DNA from: Caulobacter radicis
Lineage (GTDB): Bacteria > Pseudomonadota > Alphaproteobacteria > Caulobacterales > Caulobacteraceae
NCBI RefSeq assembly: GCF_003094615.1
Contig: NZ_QDKO01000032.1
Coordinates: forward strand, 62,001 to 126,000
Length of the DNA: 64,000 nt
Direction of reading: 5' to 3'
Numbering within the stretch: the first letter of the stretch is position 1; each line of letters opens with the position of its first letter. The notes under the pieces are model-generated. The model had not been told where the DNA came from and searched no databases. It was given only the letters and a program-made list of their open reading frames with translations. Made by a program: the position numbers and the translations under genes. Positions 9,571 to 17,627 of this stretch are shown here, in pieces.

Positions 9571-9640
9571 GGATATCCCCGGAGCGACAGGCTGCCGCAG
9601 GGGGGGAGGTCCCCTTGACGACGCGCCTATGATGAACAAT

Positions 9641-9664
9641 TTGAGAATGAACGTTCATTCTCAA
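9641..9664. promoter_or_regulatory. 24-bp perfect palindrome, probable TetR operator
   Basis: TTGAGAATGAAC is followed directly by its reverse complement, with no mismatch over 24 bp. It lies 70 bp from the efflux start and 97 bp from the divergent TetR start. That is the usual place for an AcrR/TtgR-like repressor to control both its own gene and the pump. Confidence 0.8.
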
Positions 9665-9761
9665 TTGCGCTGGACATAGGCCCGGGGTAAGGCGAAGTCA
9701 ACACCCCGTCCTGTCGGCCCAGTTGACCTGACGGAAATGTAATGGAGAACGGGACCGCTCG

Positions 9762-10358
9762 ATGGTCGACGTGAGTTCAAACGCCAAGCCGACGCCCGAG
9801 GCGCGGCGGCAACAGATTCTGGATGCGGCCTGCGACGTGGTGCGCCAGGCCGGCTTCCATGGCGCCAGCATGGCCGAGATCGCCAAGGCCGCGGGCCTGA
9901 GCGTGGGCCAGATCTATCGCTACTTCGAGAACAAGGAAGCCATGGTCGCGGCGATCGTCGCCCAGGACCTGGCCGAGATGCGCGAGAAGTTCGCCGAGCT
10001 GGAAAGCCGGCCGGGCACGCTGCTCGACGCCATGCTCGACCACATCGATGAGGCGGTCAGCAAGTGCTACGACCCGCGCCGCGCGCCGCTGGTGCTGGAG
10101 GTGATGGCCGAGGCCTCGCGCAATCCCAAGGTCGCCGCGATCGTCCGCGCCGCCGACGACCAGGAACGCGCCCTGGCCAGCCAGATGCTGGAGCGCAGCC
10201 GCAAGCCCGAATGGAGCGACGCGGAGTTCGCCGCCCGCACCGAGCTGATCGGCGCGATGTTCGACGGCCTGGTGATCCGCAGCGTCAATCACCCCGAGCA
10301 GGACCGCCAGGCCATGGCCACGGTCATGAAGTCGGTCCTGGCCTGCCTTCTGGGGTAA
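9762..10358 (+). CDS. TetR/AcrR family transcriptional regulator of the efflux operon
   Basis: A 198-residue TetR-type repressor. The N-terminal helix-turn-helix is clear (ASMAEIAKAAGLSVGQIYRYF, about residues 31-51), followed by a variable ligand-binding domain rich in helices. It is divergently transcribed from the RND efflux operon with a 24-bp palindrome between them. By analogy with AcrR and TtgR, it should repress the pump and itself until an efflux substrate binds. The inducer cannot be predicted. The gene ends just before an intergenic inverted-repeat element. Confidence 0.93.
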   Translation: MVDVSSNAKPTPEARRQQILDAACDVVRQAGFHGASMAEIAKAAGLSVGQIYRYFENKEAMVAAIVAQDLAEMREKFAELESRPGTLLDAMLDHIDEAVSKCYDPRRAPLVLEVMAEASRNPKVAAIVRAADDQERALASQMLERSRKPEWSDAEFAARTELIGAMFDGLVIRSVNHPEQDRQAMATVMKSVLACLLG

Positions 10359-10372
10359 GCGGTTTCCTTCGT

Positions 10373-10478
10373 GCGTCCTTCGAGGCCCGCTTGCGCGGGC
10401 GCCTCAGGATGAGGAAGTCGGTGCGATAGCGTCCTCATCCTGAGGTGCGATCCGAAGGGGAGCCTCGAAGGACGCAGG
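10373..10478. repeat. intergenic inverted-repeat element, family A variant
   Basis: GTCCTTCGAGGC...GCCTCAGGATGAGGA is followed by the inverted arm CCTCATCCTGAGG...GCCTCGAAGGAC. It fills the space between the convergent tetR and esterase genes and probably folds into a long cruciform or hairpin on both strands. Confidence 0.75.
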
Positions 10479-10483
10479 GCGCC

Positions 10484-11362
10484 TTACGGCACCAGGTAGC
10501 GCCGCAGCGCCGGTACCGCGACGGCAAGCTCGTCGGTGACGATCTTGGAGAAGTAGTCGGCGCCGTCGCGGCCCAGGTGGGTGTAGTCGAACGACAGCTT
10601 GGCCTGGCCCATCGGCTCGACGGCGGCGTTGTTCTGGGCCTGGGCGGCCGGAGCGGGCGCAGCGCCCGGCGTGGCGAGGACCGCCTGCTGGGCGCTGATC
10701 GTGGTGCCGGTCTTCGCGGCGGCCAGAACCTCCGGCGGGGGCGGCTGCTGGGCGAACCGGGTGGCTTCCGCCGCGCCCATGGCCTGGACGGCGGCGTAGG
10801 ACTTGGCGTGCAGGTCGACCAGCGGGGTCCTGGTATCGGCCGCCACCTTGCGGGTGGCCTCGGCCCAGGGACCCAGGTCGTCGATCAGCTTGCCGTCCTT
10901 GAACTGCCGGCGGGTCAGCGGCGTGACAAGCACCGGCTTGCCGCCGGCGGCGCGGACCTCTTCCACATAGCGCTTGAGGTTGGCGGGGTACTCGGTGACG
11001 AGGTCGGTCGAGCGGCCCGGCTTGCCCGGCTGGTCGTTGTGGCCGAACTGGATCAGCACATAGGTGTCCTGGAAGCCGCCGGCGCCGATCTCCTTCATGG
11101 CCAGCCGCCACGAGCCCTCGGTGCGGTAGTTGCCGCTGGAGCGGCCGCCGCGCGCCAGGTTGATGCAGGCGGCGAACGAGGTGACGTGCTGGCCGCAGAA
11201 GCTGGGCCCCCAGCCGCCGATCACGGCGGTGGTCGAGTCGCCGATCAGCACGACCTTCACCGCGCGGAACATCGGCGGCTCGGCTTCGGGCGCGGGCGCC
11301 TGGGCGTGGGCGGCCATGGGGGCGGTCGCCAGGGCGGCGGCGAGGAGGAGGGGGTTGAGCAT
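10484..11362 (-). CDS. SGNH/GDSL hydrolase, rhamnogalacturonan acetylesterase (CE12)-like
   Basis: A 292-residue secreted esterase. The ATG at 11362 is chosen because GGAG precedes it at proper spacing and it starts a signal peptide ending AAHAQA; a TTG 18 bp upstream is less likely. SGNH blocks are in order: IGDSTTA (Ser43 nucleophile), NLARGGRSSGNYR, FGHNDQPG, and a C-terminal FDYTHLGRDG with the catalytic Asp/His pair. CE12 enzymes deacetylate rhamnogalacturonan or acetylxylan. The surrounding xylan genes favour acetylxylan. A low-complexity Ala/Pro/Gln insertion lies before the last block. Confidence 0.82.
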   Translation of the reverse strand: MLNPLLLAAALATAPMAAHAQAPAPEAEPPMFRAVKVVLIGDSTTAVIGGWGPSFCGQHVTSFAACINLARGGRSSGNYRTEGSWRLAMKEIGAGGFQDTYVLIQFGHNDQPGKPGRSTDLVTEYPANLKRYVEEVRAAGGKPVLVTPLTRRQFKDGKLIDDLGPWAEATRKVAADTRTPLVDLHAKSYAAVQAMGAAEATRFAQQPPPPEVLAAAKTGTTISAQQAVLATPGAAPAPAAQAQNNAAVEPMGQAKLSFDYTHLGRDGADYFSKIVTDELAVAVPALRRYLVP

Positions 11363-11383
11363 GATCAAAGCTCCAGGCAATGA

Positions 11384-11517
11384 GGATGCTCCCCCTGTGG
11401 GGGAGCTGTCGCGGAGCGACTGAGGGGGGAGTGGCTGCGAAGCCGGCTCTGCCAGCGGCGGCTGAAAACGGCCCCCCTCCGGCCCTTCGGGCCACCTCCC
11501 CCAGAGGGGGAGGATCT
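11384..11517. repeat. intergenic inverted-repeat element, family B copy 1
   Basis: Outer arms CTCCCCCTGTGGGGGAG and CTCCCCCAGAGGGGGAG bracket CAGTCGCTCCGCGACAGC-like and GGCCCGAAGGGCC-like hairpins and a central GTTTTCAG. The element fills the gap between the esterase and GH43 genes. Similar elements occur at 13344, 17488, 18657, 40647 and 45609. Confidence 0.85.
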
Positions 11518-11525
11518 TGCTGGCC

Positions 11526-13157
11526 TCAGTCCAGCGCGCGGTACTTGAAGTTCCGGAACCGAGCCGAGCCCTTGCCGGCGGCGTAGATCCCTGGCTTCAG
11601 CATCAGGAAGCCGCCGCGCACATTGTGGTGGTAGCCGCTGACCTCCATGCCGCGGTCGAACCGCTTCCAGGTCTTGCCGCCGTCGCCCGACGTGTGGAAG
11701 GCGACGATGTGGCGGTTGTTGCGCAGGCGCATGAGCATCCGCGAGCCGTGCGGGTTTGCCGGCCGCCCGCGCTCGATGCCGTACTGGTGGGTGACGAAGT
11801 TCTTGGCGTCGAAGCCCAGGCCGCAATAGAGCTGGCGGTCGTAGAACAGGATCAGGCCGGCGCGGGTCTCCGGATCGATCTCGACCTCGCACTCGATCTC
11901 ATAGGCCTGGTCGCCGTTGACGAAGATCAGCGGCGAGCCCGTCGACGGGGCCTCGCCCGCGCCCTTCAGGGTCAGCACGCCGTTCGCGCGGCTGATGCGG
12001 TCCTGCTCGCCCGGCTTGGGATCGAAGAAGTTCCACTGCACGCCGTACTTGTCGGTCGAGAAGTCGTCCGACAGCGCCATGCCGTGCGGCACGACCTTGC
12101 CGCCTTTGGGCTTGCGGATCGGCTTGGCGAGATCGCCGCCGCCGATGTCGAACCAGCCGTCCCTGGTCCAGGTGACCGGGGCCAGCAGCGTCTGGCGGCC
12201 CAGGGTCCAGAAGCCGTTCTCGTAGCCGTGATAGACGCTCCACCACTCGCCGCCCGAGCCCTCGACCAGGGTGGCGTGGCCGCGCGACCACCACTTCTCG
12301 GCGTTGTCGACGGTGCGCACCAGCGGGTTCTTCGGATGGTTCTCCCACGGGCCGCCCAGCGATTTCGCCCGCGCGGCGATGACCATGTGGCCGGTCGGCG
12401 GGCCGGCCGTGCCGCCCACGGCGGTGATCATGTAGAACCAGTCGCCCTTCTTCATGACCTTGGGGCCCTCGGGCGAGAAGCCCTCGACGTCCCAGTCGTC
12501 GGGATAGCGCCAGGGATTGTAGACGTGCTCGGGCTTGCCCACTGTCGACAGGCCGTCGGGCGCCAGCTTGATGCGGTCGCCGCCCGACAGGAACAGCCAG
12601 CGCTCGCCGTTCTCGTCGACGATGTGGCCGGGGTCGATGTAGCCGAGCAGCTTCAGGTCGATCGGCTCGGACCACGGACCCTCGATCCTGTCGGCCCAGA
12701 TCACGTAGCTGGTGTTGTTCTTGGGGAACTTGGCCGGGATGTAGAGGTAGTAGCGGCCCTCGTGCTTGCACAGCTCCGGCGCCCAGACCGAACCGATGTT
12801 GGTCTTCAGGGCCGGACCCACCGGCGCCCAGTTCACCAGGTCCTTGCTGTGCCAGATCAACAGGCCCGGATAGGCGTCGAACGACGAGTGGGTCATGTAG
12901 TAGTCGTCGCCGTCCTTGAGGATCGACGGGTCGGGCCGGTCGCCGGCCAGGATCGGATTGAGGAAAGTCCCGTCGCCCAGGTCGGCCTTGCGCTGGCCTT
13001 CGACGCCCTTGGTCCAGGTGGGGCCTGTCTTGGGCTTGGCGGGCAGGGATCCGACGCCTTGCGCCGTGGCGGCTGAGGGCAGGGCGGCGGCGGCCGCTCC
13101 AGTCAGAAGCGAGCCCCCAGTCAGCAACAGGGCTCCGCGTCGGCTGAGGTCGGCCAT
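11526..13157 (-). CDS. GH43 family beta-xylosidase/alpha-L-arabinofuranosidase
   Basis: A 543-residue exported enzyme with a Tat-like signal (SRRGALLLTGG, cleavage near ATAQG). The GH43 five-bladed propeller begins at FLNPILAGDRPDPS, where Asp76 is the predicted general base. Asp175 (YIDPGHIVDENG) is the likely pKa modulator and Glu230 (VEGFSPEGPKV) the general acid. The C-terminal ~200 residues look like the beta-sandwich (DUF1349/concanavalin-like) module of GH43 xylosidases. It hydrolyses xylo-oligosaccharides or arabinosyl side chains. Its promoter region carries a CCGG-core palindrome at 13207. A terminator of the upstream MFS gene lies between the two, so it is transcribed on its own. 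Confidence 0.92.
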   Translation of the reverse strand: MADLSRRGALLLTGGSLLTGAAAAALPSAATAQGVGSLPAKPKTGPTWTKGVEGQRKADLGDGTFLNPILAGDRPDPSILKDGDDYYMTHSSFDAYPGLLIWHSKDLVNWAPVGPALKTNIGSVWAPELCKHEGRYYLYIPAKFPKNNTSYVIWADRIEGPWSEPIDLKLLGYIDPGHIVDENGERWLFLSGGDRIKLAPDGLSTVGKPEHVYNPWRYPDDWDVEGFSPEGPKVMKKGDWFYMITAVGGTAGPPTGHMVIAARAKSLGGPWENHPKNPLVRTVDNAEKWWSRGHATLVEGSGGEWWSVYHGYENGFWTLGRQTLLAPVTWTRDGWFDIGGGDLAKPIRKPKGGKVVPHGMALSDDFSTDKYGVQWNFFDPKPGEQDRISRANGVLTLKGAGEAPSTGSPLIFVNGDQAYEIECEVEIDPETRAGLILFYDRQLYCGLGFDAKNFVTHQYGIERGRPANPHGSRMLMRLRNNRHIVAFHTSGDGGKTWKRFDRGMEVSGYHHNVRGGFLMLKPGIYAAGKGSARFRNFKYRALD

Positions 13158-13206
13158 CGATATTCCTTCCCGGGTACTGGCCGCGCGAACTGACGCCGCG
13201 TCGGCT

Positions 13207-13220
13207 TGTTACCGGTCACT
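13207..13220. promoter_or_regulatory. CCGG-core LacI-type operator upstream of GH43
   Basis: TGTTACCGGTCACT, a 14-bp imperfect palindrome 50 bp upstream of the GH43 start. Its reverse complement is identical, base for base, to the site at 38130-38143 before the GH3 gene. A weaker related site, TCTACCGGTGTCA, lies at 13243-13255. The rest of the 13158-13477 gap holds a terminator and a family B repeat. Confidence 0.65.
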
Positions 13221-13301
13221 TAAGCGGCGGATCGCCGCTTTGTCTACCGGTGTCATTGCCCATTTTCATACGATAACGCTGTCAGAGGCGCGGGCAAAAG
13301 A

Positions 13302-13332
13302 AAACGCCCGGGAGCGGGGCTCCCGGGCGTTT
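13302..13332 (-). terminator. intrinsic terminator downstream of the MFS gene
   Basis: AAACGCCCGGGAGC (13302-13315) pairs perfectly with 13319-13332 around a 3-base loop. On the minus strand the stem continues into a TTTTCTTTT run, so it should terminate the sugar transporter transcript before GH43. Confidence 0.85.
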
Positions 13333-13343
13333 GTCTGTCCCGG

Positions 13344-13468
13344 ATCCTCCCCCTATGGGGGAGGTGTCGCCGAAGGCGACGGTGGGGGGAGGTTTTCAGC
13401 CGCCGAGGCGCTGGCCTGCTTCCCCCCACCGACCGCTTCGCGGTCGCCTCCCCCACATGGGGAGGTTC
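13344..13468. repeat. intergenic inverted-repeat element, family B copy 2
   Basis: Arms CTCCCCCTATGGGGGAG and CCTCCCCCACATGGGGAGG bracket GCCGAAGGCGACGG and CGCTTCGCGGTCG hairpins and a central GTTTTCAG. Located between the MFS stop and its terminator. Confidence 0.8.
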
Positions 13469-13477
13469 TTTTCGACC

Positions 13478-14914
13478 CTACCCCTCCATCGCTTCCAGCT
13501 CCTTGCCGCGGGTCTCGTGGATCAGCTTCTGGACCAGGAAGAACGAGACCACGGCGCTGACGGCATAGAAGCCGTAGGTCGCCGCCAGGCTCATCTTGGC
13601 CATGGCCGGGAAGCTGAACGAGATGGCGAAGTTGGCGATCCATTGGGCGAAGCCGGCGACGGCCAGGGCCGAACCGCGCATCTGGTTGGGGAACATCTCG
13701 CCCAGCATGACCCACATGACCGGGCCCCAGGAGAGGTTGAAGAAGATCACGTAGAGGTTGGCGGCGACCAGGGCGATCGGGCCGACGCTGCCGTCCAGGT
13801 GCAGGGCGCCGTTGACCGTGGTGGCGGTCGAGAAGCACCAGGTCAGGACGCCCAGGGTCACGGCCATGCCGGCCGAGCCGATCAGCAGCAGCGGCTTGCG
13901 GCCGATGCGGTCGATCAGGGCGATGGCGGCCAGGCAGGCCAGGATCGACAGGGCGCCCGACAGGATGTTGATCTTCAGGCTGTCGTCCTCGGTGAAGCCC
14001 ACCGACTGCCACAGCACCGAGCCGTAGTAGAAGACGATGTTGATGCCGACGAACTGCTGGAAGATCGCCAGGACCAGGCCGGCCCACAGGATCGGACGGA
14101 TCTTCCTGGTCACCGGGTCGAGCAGGTCGGAGAACTTCGGCTTGTGGTCGGCGCTCAGCGAGGCGCGGATCTCGGCGACCTTGGCCGCGCCCGTGCCCGG
14201 GCCGAACAGGCGCGAGAGAATGGCTTCGGCCTTGGCGTCCTGGCCCTTGGCGACCAGGTAGCGCGGGCTTTCCGGGATGGTCAGCAGGGCGAAGAAGAAC
14301 ACGCCGGCCGGGATCACCTGCATCCAGAACATCCAGCGCCAGGCGGGCAGGCCCAGCCAGAAGTCGGCGGTCGAGCTGCCGGCGGTGTGGGCCAGCACGT
14401 AGTTGGCCACGAACGCGCCGGTGAGGCCGGTGATGATCATGATCTGCTGCACCGACGACAGGCGGCCGCGGATGTTGGCCGGGGTCACTTCCGAGATGTA
14501 GACCGGGCACAGCACGGAGGCCGCGCCGACGCCCAGGCCGCCGATCAGGCGGAAGATCACGAAGATGGTCGAGGTGTGGGCGGCGCCCGTGCCCAGGGCG
14601 CTGATCACGAACAGCAGGGCCGAGATGATCATCACCGTGCGGCGGCCCCACACGTCGGCCAGGCGGCCGGCGGCGAAAGCGCCGATGGCGCAGCCGATCA
14701 GGATGGCGGCGACGTTCAGGCCGGTGCCGAACTCGGTCAGCTTGAAGGCGCTGTTGAGGCCTTCCTGCGTGCCGTTGATGACGCCGCTGTCGTAGCCGAA
14801 CATGAAGCCGCCGATGGTGGCCACGGCCACGATGGCGGCGACGAAGGCCATGTTCACCTTCGCGCCGTCGGCGCTCATGCCGGCGCTTGGCCCGGCGCTG
14901 GAAACTGATGCCAC
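13478..14914 (-). CDS. MFS sugar porter, xylose/hexose-proton symporter-like
   Basis: A 478-residue transporter of the sugar porter family with twelve predicted membrane helices. Signature motifs: FGYDSGVINGTQ in helix 1, ADVWGRRTVM between helices 2 and 3, PESPRYLV before the central loop and DRIGRKPLL in the second half. The terminal PETKG motif is present in degenerate form (HETRGKEL). The GTG at 14914 is used because GGGGAGGA precedes it. Its position between a xylanolytic enzyme and a TonB-dependent receptor suggests D-xylose or a related pentose, imported across the inner membrane. Regulation probably acts through the CCGG-core site at 15001. Confidence 0.9.
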   Translation of the reverse strand: MASVSSAGPSAGMSADGAKVNMAFVAAIVAVATIGGFMFGYDSGVINGTQEGLNSAFKLTEFGTGLNVAAILIGCAIGAFAAGRLADVWGRRTVMIISALLFVISALGTGAAHTSTIFVIFRLIGGLGVGAASVLCPVYISEVTPANIRGRLSSVQQIMIITGLTGAFVANYVLAHTAGSSTADFWLGLPAWRWMFWMQVIPAGVFFFALLTIPESPRYLVAKGQDAKAEAILSRLFGPGTGAAKVAEIRASLSADHKPKFSDLLDPVTRKIRPILWAGLVLAIFQQFVGINIVFYYGSVLWQSVGFTEDDSLKINILSGALSILACLAAIALIDRIGRKPLLLIGSAGMAVTLGVLTWCFSTATTVNGALHLDGSVGPIALVAANLYVIFFNLSWGPVMWVMLGEMFPNQMRGSALAVAGFAQWIANFAISFSFPAMAKMSLAATYGFYAVSAVVSFFLVQKLIHETRGKELEAMEG

Positions 14915-15000
14915 TGGAGTCCTCCCCGAACTGGCCCTTAAGGGGCCTGCTTTGATCCCTAACGCGCCCCCGCAGGGACCTTAGTTGCCGGCGACCTTAG

Positions 15001-15014
15001 TGTTACCGGTATCA
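15001..15014. promoter_or_regulatory. CCGG-core LacI-type operator at the MFS/receptor divergent promoter
   Basis: TGTTACCGGTATCA differs from a perfect TGTTACCGGTAACA palindrome at one base. It is 87 bp upstream of the MFS start and is the third site of this type in the window. Confidence 0.7.
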
Positions 15015-15107
15015 GCGCGCAAGCGGCGGTTTTTGCGGGATTCCCGCCGCGACCGCCGCCGCTTCGCCGGGCGATAGTGTCAGGTCCGGCGGCGGTCGCA
15101 AGGGGCG

Positions 15108-15123
15108 ATGGCAACGTTGTCAT
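15108..15123. promoter_or_regulatory. ATGGCAACGTTGTCAT palindrome upstream of the TonB-dependent receptor
   Basis: A 16-bp palindrome with one mismatched base pair and a central AACGTT, the form typical of LacI-family operators. It lies about 190 bp before the receptor start, so it sits at or near the promoter. Confidence 0.6.
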
Positions 15124-15315
15124 TTTCGGACTCGTCCGCGGGACGAGGAGGTGGGCTCCAGCCGTTGCGCCGGCGCCACGCCGGGCGGCGCCAATGCAAC
15201 ATTGCCGAAAAGAAATTTGCCCCGGAAAGCCGGCCGCGCTTTACCGCTGGAGGTCGAGACCAGCGCGGACCGTCCGCTCGCGGCGCCTCGACGAGCCTGC
15301 CTCGGGGGACGCGCC

Positions 15316-17481
15316 TTGCGCCTGAAGACCATCCTTTTCTCCGCCGCCGCCATCGTCGCGACGCCTTGCCTGGCCTTGGCCCAGACGGCGGCCCCGGCCG
15401 CCGCCCAGGGGGGGCCGAGCGCGGCTCCGAAGAGCGCGCCCGCCGCCGTCGAAGGCGTCACCGTCACCGGCGACGGCGCGGCCATGCGCAGCTCGATCGA
15501 CCGCCGCAGCTACAGCGTCTCCAACGATCTTTCGGCCCGCACCGGCTCGATCGCCGACGCCCTGCGCAACATTCCCTCGGTCGAGGTCGACGTGCAGGGC
15601 AATGTCAGCCTGCGCGGCGACAGCAACGTCACCATCCTGATCGACGGCAAGCCGTCGGGCATGTTCAACGGCGACGGCCGCGGCGACGCCTTGCAGGCCA
15701 TGCCGGCCGACCAGATCGACCGCGTCGAGGTGATGACCAATCCATCGGCCGCCTTCCGCCCTGACGGCACGGCCGGGATCATCAACCTGGTCACCAAGCA
15801 AACCCGCAAGCCGGGCGCCACCGGCACGCTGCGGGCCAACGCCAGCACCGACGGCCGCTACAACGGCGGCGTCAGCGGCAACTACGTCAACGGCAAGCTG
15901 ACCCTGTCGGGCGACGCCGGCTTCCGCCACGAACAGCAGAAGGCCTGGCAGACCATCGACCGCACCACGGCGGCCGGGACCAGCAGCCAGGACGGCGTCT
16001 TCGAGAACGACGGCGACATGGTCAACCTGCGCGGCGGGATCGACTACGACCTGACCCCGAAAGACCGCCTGAGCGGCGAGGTCCGCTATCGCCGCATGCA
16101 GTTCGACACCACCGGCGACGAGACCTACGAGACCACGGGCGCCTTCCCCGACTACACGCGCGCCACCGACGCGGCGATGAAGCGCGACAACAAGGCCGTC
16201 AGCGCCGACTGGCGTCACCAGTTCAAGGGCTCCGAGCACCAGCTGACGGCGCACCTGGAGTACGAGAAGACCGACTTCTCGCGCAATTCCACGGCCTTCA
16301 CCGACTACAGCGCGGGCGCCGACGCCTACGAGCTGTTCGGCTTCGGCGCTGACCAGGAGCGGACCAACTTCAAGACCGACTACGCCCGGCCCAATGTCGG
16401 CGGCGGCACGCTGAAGACCGGTCTCGACTTCGAATGGGTCAAGAACGACTACGACAACCACGGCTCCACCGGGCCGTCGCTGGGCGCCCAGACGCTCGAC
16501 CCGGCCCGCACCAACCGCTTCCTGTTCGACCAGGACGTCTATGCCGGTTACGTGACCTACGAGAAGGCGTTCGGCGACTTCACCGCCCAGGGCGGCCTGC
16601 GCGCCGAGCAGGTGCAGATCAACGGTAACCAGGTGACCGGCGGCCAGACCTTCGAGAACGACTACTTCAAGGTCTATCCCAGCCTGCACCTGGGCTACAC
16701 GGTCAACGAGAACAACACCTTCAAGGGCAGCTATAGCCGCCGCGTCCAGCGCCCGCAGGTGCAGGACCTGAACCCCTATCGTATCTACCAGGACCCGCAG
16801 AACTACCGGGCGGGCAACCCCTACCTGAAGCCGCAGGTCACCGACTCGTTCGAGCTGGGCTGGCAGTACCGCAAGGGCCCGGCCTACTATCTGGCGACGG
16901 CCTACTACCGCAGCAGCGAGGGCGTGGTCACCGACGTGGTCCGCGATCTGGGCGACGGCGTGCTGCTGACCACGCGCGAGAACCTCAACAAGAGCCGCAA
17001 CGGCGGTCTCGAGCTGGTGGCCAACGGCCGCCTGACGCCGAAGATCACCTACAACGTCAGCGCCAACGCCTTCTGGAACGAGATCGACGCGGGCAACCTC
17101 GGCTTCTCCGGCACGCGCTCGGCCACCACGCTGTCGGGCCGCGCCAACGTCAACTGGCAGGCGACCCCGAAGGACTTCTTCCAGATCAACGCCTTCACCT
17201 CGGGCAAGCGCCTGACCCCGCAGGGCCACCGCGAGCCGTTCCAGATGGTCAATCTGGGCTACCGCCGGAAGGTCAACGACAAGCTGTCGTTCGTGGTGAC
17301 CGTGCAGGACGCGCTGGACAGCTTCGAGGACAAGGCCGTCACCGACGCGCCGACCCTGAAGGACGTCACCCTGCGCACGGCCAATGTGCGGGCGATCTTC
17401 TTCGGCTTCACCTGGAACTTCGGCGGCGGCAAGCCGCGGCCGGAACAGTTCGACTTCGGCTCTGGCGCGGTCGGGGGCTGA
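15316..17481 (+). CDS. TonB-dependent outer-membrane receptor, probable xylo-oligosaccharide uptake
   Basis: A 721-residue receptor. The TTG at 15316 is chosen because GGGGGAC precedes it and it starts a signal peptide (LRLKTILFSAAAIVATP, cleaved after LALAQ). The open frame extends further upstream but has no signal-like sequence there. A TonB-box-like segment EGVTVTG is followed by a plug domain (IADALRNIPSVEVD, ILIDGKPSGMF, VEVMTNPSAAF). A barrel of the outer-membrane beta-barrel_3 type runs to the end. It faces a sugar transporter gene and shares operators with xylan enzymes, so it probably imports xylan fragments. That substrate is inferred from context. Confidence 0.88.
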   Translation: MRLKTILFSAAAIVATPCLALAQTAAPAAAQGGPSAAPKSAPAAVEGVTVTGDGAAMRSSIDRRSYSVSNDLSARTGSIADALRNIPSVEVDVQGNVSLRGDSNVTILIDGKPSGMFNGDGRGDALQAMPADQIDRVEVMTNPSAAFRPDGTAGIINLVTKQTRKPGATGTLRANASTDGRYNGGVSGNYVNGKLTLSGDAGFRHEQQKAWQTIDRTTAAGTSSQDGVFENDGDMVNLRGGIDYDLTPKDRLSGEVRYRRMQFDTTGDETYETTGAFPDYTRATDAAMKRDNKAVSADWRHQFKGSEHQLTAHLEYEKTDFSRNSTAFTDYSAGADAYELFGFGADQERTNFKTDYARPNVGGGTLKTGLDFEWVKNDYDNHGSTGPSLGAQTLDPARTNRFLFDQDVYAGYVTYEKAFGDFTAQGGLRAEQVQINGNQVTGGQTFENDYFKVYPSLHLGYTVNENNTFKGSYSRRVQRPQVQDLNPYRIYQDPQNYRAGNPYLKPQVTDSFELGWQYRKGPAYYLATAYYRSSEGVVTDVVRDLGDGVLLTTRENLNKSRNGGLELVANGRLTPKITYNVSANAFWNEIDAGNLGFSGTRSATTLSGRANVNWQATPKDFFQINAFTSGKRLTPQGHREPFQMVNLGYRRKVNDKLSFVVTVQDALDSFEDKAVTDAPTLKDVTLRTANVRAIFFGFTWNFGGGKPRPEQFDFGSGAVGG

Positions 17482-17487
17482 GAGTAG

Positions 17488-17623
17488 ATCCTCCCCCCTC
17501 TGGGGGAGGTGGCCCGTAGGGCCGGAGGGGGGACGTTTTCAGCTTTCGGTGTGTTAGCCGGTTGCGCGACAACTCCCCCCTCAGCCGGCTTCGCCGACAG
17601 CTCCCCCTTCAGGGGGAGCATCT
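17488..17623. repeat. intergenic inverted-repeat element, family B copy 3
   Basis: CTCCCCCCTCTGGGGGAG and CTCCCCCTTCAGGGGGAG arms around GTTTTCAG fill the space between the convergent receptor and corA genes. Confidence 0.85.
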
Positions 17624-17627
17624 GGCC

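Larger units (their letters stand above)
14915..15315. promoter_or_regulatory. divergent control region between the MFS transporter and the TonB-dependent receptor
   Basis: About 400 bp without a gene. It contains the CCGG-core operator at 15001-15014 and a 13-bp perfect inverted repeat, GCGACCGCCGCCG (15049-15061) with 15087-15099. A second operator-like palindrome follows at 15108-15123. Both flanking genes must start transcription here. I cannot place the -10 and -35 elements with confidence. Confidence 0.6.

Noticed and set aside
4930..9618. Very long open frame (1562 codons) on the plus strand
   Set aside because: It is antisense to the RND efflux operon. Its composition is the Gly/Arg/Asp/Gln-rich shadow typical of high-GC coding DNA and it contains no domain.
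13272..13284. GATAACGCTGTCA as another LacI operator
   Set aside because: It has the AACGCT core look but is only weakly palindromic and lies in the 3' region of the MFS transcription unit, so I did not count it.
15151..15315. Longer N-terminus for the TonB-dependent receptor
   Set aside because: The 55 extra residues are basic and not signal-like. The TTG at 15316 has a ribosome site and begins a normal signal peptide.
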